From: Halospina denitrificans
GTDB taxonomy: Bacteria > Pseudomonadota > Gammaproteobacteria > Pseudomonadales > Oleiphilaceae
DNA length: 64,000 nt
Assembly (NCBI RefSeq): GCF_004364635.1
Contig: NZ_SOAX01000003.1
Location: forward strand, 311,538 to 375,537
Reading direction: 5' to 3'
Shown: positions 24,365 through 34,640 of the stretch, in pieces
How positions within the stretch are numbered: position 1 is the first letter of the stretch
Layout of the letters: the number at the start of each line of letters is the position of its first letter
The notes under the pieces: model-generated
Seen by the model: the letters and a program-made list of their open reading frames with translations, nothing else
What the model was told of the DNA's origin: nothing
Databases searched by the model: none
Translations under genes and position numbers: made by a program

Positions 24365-24393
24365 ATTATAGAGACTACCCCTTGTGATTACAA
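24365..24393 (-). promoter_or_regulatory. sdhC operon promoter
   Basis: On the minus strand TTGTAA (24388-24393), a 17-nt spacer and a perfect TATAAT (24365-24370). The -35 lies inside the palindrome TTGTGATTACAA (24382-24393), so a dimeric repressor or activator could act there. Confidence 0.75.
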
Positions 24394-24396
24394 ACG

Positions 24397-24432
24397 GGTA
24401 ACAGCCTCTCCGATCGACCCTCGGTAACAGCC
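24397..24432. repeat. Direct repeat GGTAACAGCC between sdhC and gltA promoters
   Basis: The 10-mer GGTAACAGCC occurs at 24397-24406 and 24423-24432, 26 bp apart, and a shorter GTAAC follows at 24446-24450. On the other strand these read as GTTAC direct repeats, reminiscent of ArcA-type direct-repeat sites, though the spacing is not a clear match. They lie between the two -35 boxes, so one protein could control both directions. Confidence 0.45.
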
Positions 24433-24435
24433 GGA

Positions 24436-24463
24436 TTGACAATCCGTAACGTGGGCCTATATT
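24436..24463 (+). promoter_or_regulatory. gltA promoter
   Basis: A perfect TTGACA (24436-24441), a 16-nt spacer and TATATT (24458-24463). Initiation near 24470 would give a leader of about 150 nt before the gltA ATG. Confidence 0.75.
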
Positions 24464-24621
24464 TTTCGTCCACGACGTGCGCCGCCCCTCCCGGGATCAA
24501 CCTCTCCCACCCGGCCTTTTGGGGCGTTAATCCGTGACGACCGGGGCAAACTTTTGCGATACTTGGCGCCGGTTGTGCGTAATCTCCAGCACTATGTTTG
24601 CTGAACTGACAGGAGAACACC

Positions 24622-25896
24622 ATGTCCAACGAGAAAGCAACGCTTTCAGTCGGTGGCCGAACCCTGGAACTTCCGGTCTACTCCGGTACTGAAGGACCGG
24701 ATGTGATCGATATCCGCAGCCTGGTCCAGGAGGGCTGGTTCACCTATGATCCGGGCTTCGTTTCCACCGCTGCGTGCGAATCCAAGATCACCTTCATTGA
24801 TGGCGCCAACGGTGTTCTCCTGCATCGCGGCTATCCCATCGAACAGCTGGCGGAGAACGCGGACTACCTTGAGGTCTGTTACCTGCTTCTGCATGGCGAA
24901 CTCCCCTCCGCCAAGGAAAATGAGCGTTTCCGGAACACCGTGAATAATCACACCATGATCCATGACCAGATGGGGCGCTTCTTCAATGGTTTCCGGCGCG
25001 ATGCCCACCCCATGGCCATCATGGTGGGGGTCGTGGGCGCCCTCTCCGCGTTCTACCACGACACCATGGACCTGACCGACGAGCGTGAGCGCGAGATTGC
25101 CGCCTTCCGGCTCATTGCCAAGATGCCCACGATCGCCGCCATGTGCTACAAGTATTCCATCGGCCAGCCCTTCATGTACCCCCGTAACGATCTGGGCTAC
25201 GCCGAGAACTTCCTGTATATGATGTTCGGGGTGCCGTGCGAGGAGTACAAGGTCAACCCGATCATCGCCAAGGCTATGGACCGGATCTTTATCCTGCACG
25301 CGGACCACGAGCAGAACGCCTCCACGTCCACGGTGCGCCTTGCCGGCTCCACCGGCGCCAATCCCTTTGCAGTCATCGCCTCCGGTATTGCGGCGCTCTG
25401 GGGACCCGCTCACGGTGGCGCCAACGAAGCTGTGCTGAACATGCTCAACGAGATCGGCGACGAATCCCGTGTTGAGGAGTGCGTCGAACGCGCCAAGGAC
25501 AAGGACGACCCTTTCCGCCTGATGGGCTTCGGCCATCGGGTCTACAAGAACTTCGACCCGCGGGCGCGCGTGATGCGTGATACGGCCCATGAAGTGCTGA
25601 AGGAACTCGGCATGGAGAATGATCCACTCCTGCGCATTGCCCAGCGCCTGGAGCAGATCGCACTGGAGGATGAATACTTCATCGAGCGCAAGCTCTACCC
25701 GAACGTTGACTTCTATTCCGGGATCATCCTCAAGGCAATCGGCATCCCTACTTCCATGTTCACGGTGATTTTTGCGATGTCGCGCACTATCGGATGGTTC
25801 GCACACTGGAATGAGATGGTGAGCGGGTCCTACCGGATTGGACGCCCCCGCCAGCTCTATACCGGGTACAGCAAGCGCGATTATCCGAACAAGTAA
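24622..25896 (+). CDS. gltA: Citrate synthase (type II)
   Basis: Condenses oxaloacetate and acetyl-CoA to citrate. The 424-residue protein is the hexameric, NADH-regulated type by length and N-terminal region. Catalytic segments are present: [26 protein letters not shown] with the second catalytic His, [14 protein letters not shown], and [10 protein letters not shown] with the catalytic Asp. An AGGAG lies upstream of the ATG. Divergent from sdhC and closed by its own terminator. Confidence 0.98.
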   Translation: MSNEKATLSVGGRTLELPVYSGTEGPDVIDIRSLVQEGWFTYDPGFVSTAACESKITFIDGANGVLLHRGYPIEQLAENADYLEVCYLLLHGELPSAKENERFRNTVNNHTMIHDQMGRFFNGFRRDAHPMAIMVGVVGALSAFYHDTMDLTDEREREIAAFRLIAKMPTIAAMCYKYSIGQPFMYPRNDLGYAENFLYMMFGVPCEEYKVNPIIAKAMDRIFILHADHEQNASTSTVRLAGSTGANPFAVIASGIAALWGPAHGGANEAVLNMLNEIGDESRVEECVERAKDKDDPFRLMGFGHRVYKNFDPRARVMRDTAHEVLKELGMENDPLLRIAQRLEQIALEDEYFIERKLYPNVDFYSGIILKAIGIPTSMFTVIFAMSRTIGWFAHWNEMVSGSYRIGRPRQLYTGYSKRDYPNK

Positions 25897-25907
25897 CCGG
25901 CACCCTT

Positions 25908-25932
25908 AAAAACCCGCTTCGGCGGGTTTTTT
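25908..25932 (+). terminator. gltA rho-independent terminator
   Basis: CCCGC-TTCG-GCGGG with an A run before and six T after the stem, beginning 12 bp after the gltA stop. The TTCG tetraloop and U run are canonical. Confidence 0.93.
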
Positions 25933-25959
25933 GATGCGCTAACAGCAGGGAGAATCCTG

Positions 25960-26835
25960 ATGAACATCACCTTTATCGGGCTGGGCGTCATGGGTTATCC
26001 CATGGCGGGGCATCTGGCGAAGCGTGACGGCTTCGAGGTTACCGTCTACAACCGCACTGCCTCAAAGGCCAGGCAGTGGACCAGCGATTATCCCGGGGCC
26101 ATGGACGAAAGCATTGCCGGCGCCGTCAGCAATGCGGACGTCGTTATCACCTGCGTAGGGGCGGATCCGGACCTGCGGTCACTTTTCAGGGGCGACGGTG
26201 GCATTATTGCCAATACGCCCGAAGGCGCTCTGCTCCTGGATCATACAACCGCCTCCGCGACCGTCACCCGCGAGCTGGCCGAAGCGGCTTCATCACGGAA
26301 CCTGCATTGGGTCGACGCCCCTGTCTCCGGCGGGCAACAGGGTGCCCAGAACGGCCAGCTCACGATCATGTGCGGCGGGGATAAGGCGAGTTTTGAGCGC
26401 GCCCAGCCGGTGCTCGACTGCTACGGCAAGGTGAGCCATTACATGGGCGAGGTGGGAAGCGGACAGCTGACCAAAATGGTCAACCAGATCACTGTTGCGG
26501 GGCTGCTTGAAGGACTCGCCGAAGGCATCCATTTCGCGGAGCAGGCGGGCCTCGATACCGGGGCGGTCATCGGTGCCATTTCAGGGGGCGCCGCCCAATC
26601 CTGGCAGATGGACAACCGTGCGGGCACCATGATCGCCGGCGAGTACAACCACGGATTTGCCGTGGACTGGATGCGAAAGGACCTGGCCATCTGCCTGTCC
26701 GAAGCCAGGGACCGTGGCGCCACCCTACCCGCCGCGGCCCTCATCGACCAGTTCTATGGGGACGTCCAGGCCCAGGGTGGCGGCGGCTGGGACACCTCCA
26801 GCCTGTTGGAACGGCTTCGAAACCGTTCCCGCTGA
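25960..26835 (+). CDS. NAD(P)-dependent beta-hydroxyacid dehydrogenase
   Basis: Member of the 3-hydroxyisobutyrate / tartronate semialdehyde reductase family. The 291-residue protein has the N-terminal Rossmann motif FIGLGVMGYPMAGHLA (residues 4-19), followed by a YNRTASK segment that may favour NADP. It also has the substrate loop DAPVSGGQQGA and the catalytic Lys in GQLTKMVNQI, then a helical C-terminal domain. It has an AGGGAG site and lies just after the gltA terminator, convergent with topA with only 3 bp between stops. The exact substrate cannot be read from sequence; 3-hydroxyisobutyrate, tartronate semialdehyde or succinic semialdehyde are all possible. Confidence 0.88.
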   Translation: MNITFIGLGVMGYPMAGHLAKRDGFEVTVYNRTASKARQWTSDYPGAMDESIAGAVSNADVVITCVGADPDLRSLFRGDGGIIANTPEGALLLDHTTASATVTRELAEAASSRNLHWVDAPVSGGQQGAQNGQLTIMCGGDKASFERAQPVLDCYGKVSHYMGEVGSGQLTKMVNQITVAGLLEGLAEGIHFAEQAGLDTGAVIGAISGGAAQSWQMDNRAGTMIAGEYNHGFAVDWMRKDLAICLSEARDRGATLPAAALIDQFYGDVQAQGGGGWDTSSLLERLRNRSR

Positions 26836-26838
26836 CGC

Positions 26839-29550
26839 CTAACTTGCCTTCTTTTTCCGCTGGCCGGAGCCTTTCTTCTGGCCAGTCCCTTTTTTCTGCT
26901 GCTTCTCCTGGGGCTCCCATCGCCCGTTGCGATAGAACGCCTGCCACCCCGTCGCCTTGCCCTCCTTTTCGGAGACCAGGTACTGCTCCTTATTCTTGCG
27001 ACTGAAGCGTACCACCGTGGGATTGCCCTCGGGATCACGCTCCGGCGCCTCGAGAATATAGGCGTACTTGGGATCAAGCTCGTCGGCGTGCGGCTTGATC
27101 TCGCTGACCAGCGGCGGCCGGGTTTCGCGATTCTTGGGGAACTTGCTCGCGGCCAGGAAGAGGCCTGACGCCCCATCCCTCAGCACATAGGTATCCTCGA
27201 CCTTCTGGCATGGCAGCTCCGGCATGGGAATCGGGTCCATCTTGGGCGGTGCCGGCTCGCCATTGCGCAGCAGCTTGCGGGTATTCTTGCACTCGGTGTT
27301 CGTGCAGCCGAAGTACTTGCCGAAACGCCCGCTCTTGAGCTGCATCTCGCTGCCGCATTTGTCACACTCCAGAGTTGGGCCTTCATAGCCCTTGATGCGG
27401 AAACTGCCGTGTTCAATCTCGTGGCCCGGGCAGTCGGGGTTGTTGCCACAGATATGGAGCTTGCGCCCCTCATCGATGAGGTAGCTGTCCATGGCCGTGC
27501 CGCATTCCGGGCAGCGACGTTTCTGGCGCAGCAGTCGTGATTCGCCCTCGCCGTCATCATCGTCAACGCTCACCGCCTCCTCGCCGGAAACCAGGTTGAT
27601 CGTCTTCTTACACCGTTCCTTGGGCGGCAGCGAGTAGCCGGAACAGCCCAGAAAGACGCCGGTACTGGCGATACGGATCTGCATGGGGCGCCCACAGTCG
27701 GGGCATTCGATATCCGTATTGGTGGGAGTATTCCCCCGCATCCCATGCTCCGTGGAGCTGGCTTCCTCGAGTTGGGCGGAGAAGCGCTCATAGAATTCAT
27801 TGAGCACTTTCTTCCAGTCAATCTGCCCTTCGGCGATTTCATCCAACTCTTCTTCCATCCGGGCGGTAAACCCGTAATCCATCAGGTTGGAGAAGGATTC
27901 GTTCAACCGATCCGTGACAATGTCGCCCAGCTTCTCCGAATAGAAACGACGATTCTCCAGGCGCACATAGCCGCGGTCCTGGATGGTGGAAATGATCGAG
28001 GCGTAGGTCGATGGCCGGCCGATTCCGCGTTTCTCGAGCTCCTTTACAAGCGAGGCTTCGCTATAACGGGGGGTCGGCTTGGTAAAGTGCTGACTCGGGT
28101 ACAGTTCATGGAGGCGCAACTGGTCGCCTTCCGCAACCTCGGGCAGCACGACATCCTGTTCCTTTTTGCCACCCGGCGGCTGAACGCGCTGGAAGCCATC
28201 AAAGCGGATAATCCGGCCCCGGGTTCTGAGCTCATAATCCCCGGCCTGGACCGTGATCGAACTGCTGAGAAACTCCGCATCCGTCATCTGACAGGCAAGG
28301 AACTGGCGCCAGATCAGGTCATAAAGCCGCTCAGCGTCCTTCTCGAGGCCACTGATGTCGCTCGCCTTGCGCTTGACATCCGAGGGTCGGATCGCCTCGT
28401 GCGCCTCCTGAGCGCCTTCTCTCGAGGTATAGTAGCGTGGCTTCTCAGGCAGGTAATCCTCACCGAATGATGACTTGATGTAACCGCGCGCCGACTGTAT
28501 GGCATCCTGACTCAGGTTCGTGGAGTCCGTCCGCATATAGGTGATAAAACCGGCTTCGTAGAGCCGCTGCGCCAACGTCATGGTTTTCTTGACACTGAAA
28601 CCAAGGCGGTTGCTGGCGGCCTGTTGCAGCGTCGAGGTAATGAAGGGCGCATTCGGGCGCGAGCGCGTTGGCTTGTCTTCCCGCTTGATGACCCGGTAGG
28701 TAGCGTCTTCCTCCGCCAACGCACGGAGCCGCGCAACGTGCTCATCGCTCTGCTGTTGATTGGTTGGGCGGTAGTTCTGCCCCTGATGACGCACCACATC
28801 AAAGGGGATGGGCTCCTCGCGATGCTCGGGTGCCTTGAGGTCAGCCTCAAGCTCCCAGTACTCCTCAGGGACAAAGGCCCTTATCTCGCGCTCACGCTCA
28901 ACAATGAGCCGAACCGCCACCGACTGCACCCGACCGGCTGACAGCCCGCGGGCAATCTTGTTCCAGAGAAGCGGCGAGACCATATACCCCACAACCCGAT
29001 CAAGAAAACGCCGGGCCTGCTGGGCACTGACGCGGTGCTCATCCACGTCCGTCGGCTCGCTGAACGCCTCCTGGATCGCCCGCTTGGTGATCTCATTGAA
29101 CACCACCCGCCGATACTTGCTGTCATCCTCGCCAATGGCCTCCTTGAGGTGCCAGGCGATGGCTTCCCCCTCACGGTCAAGGTCCGTTGCCAGATAGACG
29201 GCATCGGCGTTACGGGCCAGACGCTGCAGTTCGCTGACCACCTTTTCCTTGCCGGGCAGTATTTCGTAGTGAGCCTCCCAGTCGTTCTCGGGATCCACAC
29301 CCATGCGCCGGATAAGCTGCGCCCGCTGCTTTTGCTGCTGATAGCGGGCCTTGGTCTCGGGGTCCATCTTGCGGGTCTGCGCGGCCTGACGCGCCCGCTC
29401 CTTGGGGTCGGTCTTGTTCTGTCCCGAGCCGCTGACGGGGAGATCCCGAATATGGCCAATGCTCGACTTCACAACATAGTCATCTCCCAGATACTTGTTG
29501 ATGGTCTTGGCCTTGGCGGGCGACTCCACAATAACCAGACTTTTACCCAT
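26839..29550 (-). CDS. topA: DNA topoisomerase I
   Basis: Relaxes negative supercoils by single-strand passage. The 903-residue protein has the N-terminal TOPRIM domain ([18 protein letters not shown]; the acidic DLDREGEA motif follows an insertion), the active-site region [14 protein letters not shown] with the nucleophilic Tyr, and [17 protein letters not shown]. Three C-terminal four-Cys zinc ribbons begin at [16 protein letters not shown] and CDKCGSEM. Two further ribbon-like repeats and a Lys-rich tail ([16 protein letters not shown]) follow. It is monocistronic with its own promoter. Confidence 0.98.
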   Translation of the reverse strand: MGKSLVIVESPAKAKTINKYLGDDYVVKSSIGHIRDLPVSGSGQNKTDPKERARQAAQTRKMDPETKARYQQQKQRAQLIRRMGVDPENDWEAHYEILPGKEKVVSELQRLARNADAVYLATDLDREGEAIAWHLKEAIGEDDSKYRRVVFNEITKRAIQEAFSEPTDVDEHRVSAQQARRFLDRVVGYMVSPLLWNKIARGLSAGRVQSVAVRLIVEREREIRAFVPEEYWELEADLKAPEHREEPIPFDVVRHQGQNYRPTNQQQSDEHVARLRALAEEDATYRVIKREDKPTRSRPNAPFITSTLQQAASNRLGFSVKKTMTLAQRLYEAGFITYMRTDSTNLSQDAIQSARGYIKSSFGEDYLPEKPRYYTSREGAQEAHEAIRPSDVKRKASDISGLEKDAERLYDLIWRQFLACQMTDAEFLSSSITVQAGDYELRTRGRIIRFDGFQRVQPPGGKKEQDVVLPEVAEGDQLRLHELYPSQHFTKPTPRYSEASLVKELEKRGIGRPSTYASIISTIQDRGYVRLENRRFYSEKLGDIVTDRLNESFSNLMDYGFTARMEEELDEIAEGQIDWKKVLNEFYERFSAQLEEASSTEHGMRGNTPTNTDIECPDCGRPMQIRIASTGVFLGCSGYSLPPKERCKKTINLVSGEEAVSVDDDDGEGESRLLRQKRRCPECGTAMDSYLIDEGRKLHICGNNPDCPGHEIEHGSFRIKGYEGPTLECDKCGSEMQLKSGRFGKYFGCTNTECKNTRKLLRNGEPAPPKMDPIPMPELPCQKVEDTYVLRDGASGLFLAASKFPKNRETRPPLVSEIKPHADELDPKYAYILEAPERDPEGNPTVVRFSRKNKEQYLVSEKEGKATGWQAFYRNGRWEPQEKQQKKGTGQKKGSGQRKKKAS

Positions 29551-29616
29551 AACGACGGAACAATCCTCGAAGACTTTCTGAAACCATGGCCGTCACCGGC
29601 ATGGACGTGGCGACAA

Positions 29617-29645
29617 TATATAGGGATTCGTGTGTACCGGGTCAA
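29617..29645 (-). promoter_or_regulatory. topA promoter
   Basis: On the minus strand TTGACC (29640-29645), a 17-nt spacer and TATATA (29617-29622), about 60 nt before the topA ATG. It sits next to the fadA terminator. Confidence 0.72.
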
Positions 29646-29658
29646 GAGGCCCTGACGC

Positions 29659-29686
29659 AAAAAGCCCGGCGCAGGGCCGGGCTTTT
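29659..29686 (-). terminator. fadBA rho-independent terminator
   Basis: AAAAAGCCCGGC, a five-base loop, then GCCGGGCTTTT: an 11-bp stem with A and T flanks, 18 bp after the fadA stop. The symmetry could let it work from both sides. Confidence 0.92.
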
Positions 29687-29704
29687 CAGGGTCAGGTGCC
29701 GGGA

Positions 29705-30913
<1,209 letters not shown>

Positions 30914-33061
30914 TTAGCCGTGAAACTTTTTGCCGGACTTGGCCATTTCACGCATGCCATCGGTCGGATGGTAGAGCGGGCCAAGGTCCTTGTACTTGTC
31001 TGCCATCTTGCAGAACTCGTCCAGGCCAATGTCGTCGATATAGCGCAGCGCGCCACCGCGGAAGGGCGGGAAGCCGATGCCGTAAACCAGTCCCATGTCC
31101 GCCTCGGCGGCCGTGCCAACGATGTTGTCTTCCAGGCAGCGAACCGTTTCGATGCACAGCGGGATCATCATGCGTTCGATAATCTGCTCGTCGGTGAACT
31201 CCTGGCTGTTGTGGACAACCGGCTTGAGCAGGCCGTAGCTGCTTTCATCAACCACCTTCTGCTGCTTGCCCTTCTTGTCCAGCTGGTACTGATAGAAACC
31301 CTTGTCCGACTTCTGGCCCAGGCGGTCATTCTCGAACATCACATCAATGGCACTCTTGTGCTCATCCTTCATGCGATCCGGGAAGCCTTCAGCCATGACT
31401 TCGTTGGCGTGCTTGGCCGTATCCATGCCAACCACGTCCAGCAGGTAGGCCGGGCCCATGGGCCAGCCGAACTTCTCCATGATCTTGTCGACCTTCTGGA
31501 AGTCCGCACCGTCGCGCACCAGGCGCGCAAAGCCGCCGAAGTACGGGAACAGGATCCGGTTGACCAGGAAGCCGGGGCAGTCGTTGACCACGATCGGGCT
31601 CTTGCCCATAGCGCGGGCATAGGCGACTGTGGTTGCCACTGCCTTGTCGCTGGTCTTCTTGCCACGGATGACCTCAACCAGCGGCATCATGTGTACCGGG
31701 TTGAAGAAGTGCATGCCGCAGAAGTTTTCCGGGCGCTTGAGGTTCTTCGCCAGGCGGTCAATGGAAATGGTGGAGGTGTTGGAGGTGAGGATCTTGTCCT
31801 CGCCGATCACGTCCTCGGTCTCACGCAGTACCGCGTCCTTGACCTTCGGGTTCTCGACCACGGCTTCGACAACCAGATCCACATCCCCGAAATCACCATA
31901 GTTCAGCGTCGGGTGGATGTTGTTGAGCACGTCACCCATCTGACCGGCGTTCATCTTGCCCTTGTCCACGCGCTTGGTCAGCAGCTTCTTGGCTTCCTCA
32001 AGGCCCGCGGTGATGCCATCGCGGTTGATATCCTTCATCAGGATGGGCGTGCCCTTGGACGCCGACTGGAATGCGATACCGCCACCCATGATGCCAGCAC
32101 CCAGAACGGCTGCCATTTTTACCTGGTTGGCCTGCTTCTCGTAGTCTTTGCCTTTCTTCTTCAGGTCCTGGTCGTTCAGGAAGATCTGGACCAGTGAGGA
32201 GGCCGTGCCGGTCTTGGCCATCTTGGCAAAGCCGTTCGCCTCAACCTCGATCGCCTTGTCGCGGGTCATGCCGGCGTGCTTCTGCATCACCTTCACGGCC
32301 TCGACCGGCGAGGGATAGTTGGGTCCGGACTGGCCGGCCACATAACCCTTGGACGTCTCGAACACCATCATGCTTTCCATGGAGTTGAGCTTGAGCTTGC
32401 CGGTCTTCTCTTCGCGGCGCGCCTTGTAGTCCAGCTTGCCGGCGTTGGCTTCCTTGAGCATGTCGATAGCGGCGTCAACGAGCTGGTCGTTGCCGACAAC
32501 CGCGTCAACGGCGTTGAACTTCAGCGCCTTGTCCGCCCTGTGCTCACTGCCCATGCAGATCCACTCGATGGCGTTATCCGCACCGATCAGGCGTGAGAGA
32601 CGCACCGTGCCACCGAAGCCGGGGAAGATCCCGAGCTTGACTTCCGGCAGTCCGACCTTGGCCTTCTGGTCCATGACCCGGAAGTCGGTGGACAGGCACA
32701 TCTCAAAGCCGCCACCCAGTGCCTGGCCGTTGATGGCCGTCACTGTCGGGAATGGCAGGTCCTCGATGCTGCTGAAAATCCGGTTTGCCTTGAGGTTGTT
32801 GTTGACAAGCTCCTCTTCGGGACCGGCAAACAGATCCGTGAATTCAGTGATGTCTGCGCCTACAATGAAGGTGTCCTTGGAGCTGGTAACCACCAGTCCC
32901 TTGACCTTCTTGGCTTTTTGAAGCTTTTCCGCGGCTTCTCCAAGCTCTTCGATGGTAAGCTGATTGAACTTATTGACAGACTCACCCTTGAGATCGAAGT
33001 CCAGTTGTGCAAAACCGCCTTCAATCTCTTTAACCGTGATGGCTTTACCTTCGTAAATCAT
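30914..33061 (-). CDS. fadB: Multifunctional fatty acid oxidation complex alpha subunit
   Basis: Enoyl-CoA hydratase/isomerase and 3-hydroxyacyl-CoA dehydrogenase of aerobic beta-oxidation. I use the ATG at 33061 ([20 protein letters not shown]) with GGAG 8 nt upstream, giving 715 residues. Residues 15-190 are the crotonase domain, with oxyanion-hole segment [11 protein letters not shown] and catalytic Glu in [15 protein letters not shown]. From about 313 the NAD-binding motif [16 protein letters not shown] begins the dehydrogenase, with [15 protein letters not shown] and GFLVNRIL. First gene of fadBA; no convincing PsrA/FadR-type operator was found upstream. Confidence 0.97.
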   Translation of the reverse strand: MIYEGKAITVKEIEGGFAQLDFDLKGESVNKFNQLTIEELGEAAEKLQKAKKVKGLVVTSSKDTFIVGADITEFTDLFAGPEEELVNNNLKANRIFSSIEDLPFPTVTAINGQALGGGFEMCLSTDFRVMDQKAKVGLPEVKLGIFPGFGGTVRLSRLIGADNAIEWICMGSEHRADKALKFNAVDAVVGNDQLVDAAIDMLKEANAGKLDYKARREEKTGKLKLNSMESMMVFETSKGYVAGQSGPNYPSPVEAVKVMQKHAGMTRDKAIEVEANGFAKMAKTGTASSLVQIFLNDQDLKKKGKDYEKQANQVKMAAVLGAGIMGGGIAFQSASKGTPILMKDINRDGITAGLEEAKKLLTKRVDKGKMNAGQMGDVLNNIHPTLNYGDFGDVDLVVEAVVENPKVKDAVLRETEDVIGEDKILTSNTSTISIDRLAKNLKRPENFCGMHFFNPVHMMPLVEVIRGKKTSDKAVATTVAYARAMGKSPIVVNDCPGFLVNRILFPYFGGFARLVRDGADFQKVDKIMEKFGWPMGPAYLLDVVGMDTAKHANEVMAEGFPDRMKDEHKSAIDVMFENDRLGQKSDKGFYQYQLDKKGKQQKVVDESSYGLLKPVVHNSQEFTDEQIIERMMIPLCIETVRCLEDNIVGTAAEADMGLVYGIGFPPFRGGALRYIDDIGLDEFCKMADKYKDLGPLYHPTDGMREMAKSGKKFHG

Positions 33062-33251
33062 CAACTGATCTCCAGGTTGTGATTGGTACGTCGCTGGCCG
33101 AAACGCGATCCAAAATTCATACAGTCGTTTGAATGCGGAGCCAACGATGAAAAAAAACCGAGCGTTTGTCAATTTGTTTATTCGAATACATGCTGTGGGG
33201 CCAAGCTCCCGGCCTTCTCATGAACCGACATTCGAAGGAACGTCAAAGCTT

Positions 33252-33259
33252 GCTACACT
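33252..33259 (+). promoter_or_regulatory. Weak candidate promoter of the periplasmic protein-usp pair
   Basis: TGC followed by TACACT (33254-33259) forms an extended -10-like element about 50 nt before the ATG at 33311. The -35 position is poor. The surrounding 249 bp between fadB and this gene shows no other clear element, apart from an A8 run and a TTGACA on the fadB strand without a matching -10. Confidence 0.35.
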
Positions 33260-33310
33260 GTCCTGAGATATCAAGGAAAACAATCCGACAAACGGTGGAG
33301 ACGAACCCCC

Positions 33311-34174
33311 ATGACGCACCCGAACTTCCGCAACACCCTAGGCTTAGGCATCTGTGCAGCCCTGCTGCTTGCCCTGGCGCTGTTCAATCCGGTGGCCGCG
33401 CAGGAGAACAGCAGCGCCGAACCAGAAAATGAAACCCAGTCCATGGCCCAGGATCTCCTGGACACCATCCACCGTTTCCGGTTGCGCAACTTCATGGCGC
33501 TCAACCACTACTACAACTATACAACGGATCCCGATGAAGAATTGGTGTCGCAGATCAATAATGACATGGACTCCTCGCAGGAGCTGATTTCCCGGATTGA
33601 CGAGCTGGCCGGTGAGTCACTGACCGGCACTGAAATGGACGATCTGAGCCAGGCGTACCAGGACTTCTCCGACCTGATGGATACCAGTATCGAGGACGTC
33701 CGGTCCTCCGGGTATCCGGATCTGAGGCTGCTGTCGGACATGGCCAACCAGGCGCAGAACCTGAGCGTACTCTCGGAAAAGCTGTACAACCGTGTGGCGG
33801 AGCAGGATCAAACCCCAACCGCAGAAAAGGTGGAACTTGCGCGTCAGGCGTCCGTTACCATGGCACTGATGGTCACACGTTACTCAGCCCGCTCCTCATC
33901 ATCGGTAGCGCAGGTATTCCAGGGCGCAGACACTGAAAAGTCCCTGGACGAACTGGCTCGGCAGTTTGAGGATAACCTTGAGGAATTGCGCAGCGGCGCG
34001 AACAGCGACAACCAGCTCGACAGCTTGCTGTCCGACGTCAACAGTAAGTGGCAGTTTATCCGCGAATCCTATATCAATTACGATGAGGAAAATGTCTCGT
34101 TCGTGATCAACCGTTATTCCACCGGGATCGTTGAGACCCTTGAAGAGTCCATTGAACGGCTCAAGGCAGCCTGA
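33311..34174 (+). CDS. Uncharacterised periplasmic helical protein
   Basis: A 287-residue protein with a clear Sec signal peptide (residues 1-30, hydrophobic LGICAALLLALALF, cleavage near AAQ). The mature part is almost entirely amphipathic helix, rich in Asp, Glu, Ser and Gln. It has two similar halves of paired helices (about 45-150 and 165-285) that resemble four-helix-bundle ligand-binding sensor domains of chemoreceptors. It has no transmembrane anchor and no signalling domain. I recognise no catalytic motif. The gene is followed after 31 bp by a universal stress protein, probably in one transcript, and lies between fadB and uup, a neighbourhood also familiar in Pseudomonas. A periplasmic binding or stress-related role is a guess. 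Confidence 0.75.
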   Translation: MTHPNFRNTLGLGICAALLLALALFNPVAAQENSSAEPENETQSMAQDLLDTIHRFRLRNFMALNHYYNYTTDPDEELVSQINNDMDSSQELISRIDELAGESLTGTEMDDLSQAYQDFSDLMDTSIEDVRSSGYPDLRLLSDMANQAQNLSVLSEKLYNRVAEQDQTPTAEKVELARQASVTMALMVTRYSARSSSSVAQVFQGADTEKSLDELARQFEDNLEELRSGANSDNQLDSLLSDVNSKWQFIRESYINYDEENVSFVINRYSTGIVETLEESIERLKAA

Positions 34175-34205
34175 CGGGCTGCCACACCAGTCACAGGAGA
34201 GTGAA

Positions 34206-34640
34206 ATGAGTGATTACCAGCGGATCCTTGTCGCCATCGATCTGACCGAGGAAGCCTCAGAGGTTCTGGGCAGAGCAAAGAGACTGGCGGACACCTCGGG
34301 CGCACAACTTGAACTGATTCACGTGGTGGAACCCGTCGGTTACGCCTATGGCGGCGACCTCCCGCTGGATCTGAGCGACCTTCAGCAGCAGTTGGAGGAC
34401 AATGCCACTGCCCGCCTCGCCGAACACGGGGAAGCCTTCGGTATAGGTGAGGCCAACCGGCGGATCGTTGTAGGGCGCCCCGGTTCGGAGATCAAGAAGC
34501 AGGCGGAGGCCCTCGGCGCAGACCTGATTGTGATGGGCAGCCACGGCCGTCACGGGATTCAGCTGCTGCTGGGCTCAACAGCCAACTCGGTCCTTCACGG
34601 TACCAGCTGCGATGTACTGGCGGTTCGGGTCAAGGACTGA
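34206..34640 (+). CDS. Universal stress protein UspA family
   Basis: A 144-residue single-domain Usp starting at the ATG at 34206 (MSDYQRILVAIDLT), with an AGGAGAG site. It carries the ATP-binding signature G-x2-G-x9-G-S/T in GSHGRHGIQLLLGSTANS, so it is probably an ATP-binding member. The codons upstream, to 34131, overlap the preceding gene and are not homologous. Its stop TGA abuts the reverse-strand stop of uup to form TGATCA, so the two genes converge with no intergenic space. Confidence 0.92.
   Translation: MSDYQRILVAIDLTEEASEVLGRAKRLADTSGAQLELIHVVEPVGYAYGGDLPLDLSDLQQQLEDNATARLAEHGEAFGIGEANRRIVVGRPGSEIKKQAEALGADLIVMGSHGRHGIQLLLGSTANSVLHGTSCDVLAVRVKD

Larger units (their letters stand above)
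24225..24621. other. sdhC-gltA divergent intergenic region
   Basis: This 397-bp stretch contains no convincing gene. It holds back-to-back sigma70 promoters for sdhC (minus) and gltA (plus), with their -35 boxes 42 bp apart. Two copies of GGTAACAGCC lie between them and a third GTAAC lies inside the gltA promoter. The palindrome TTGT-GATT-ACAA covers the sdhC -35. Both transcripts would have leaders of about 130-150 nt. I recognise no riboswitch in either leader. Confidence 0.75.

Noticed and set aside
33062-33310. PsrA/FadR-type operator upstream of fadB
   Set aside because: GAAAC and GTTTG half-sites occur, but about 20 bp apart rather than as a compact palindrome; a TTGACA on the fadB strand has no matching -10.
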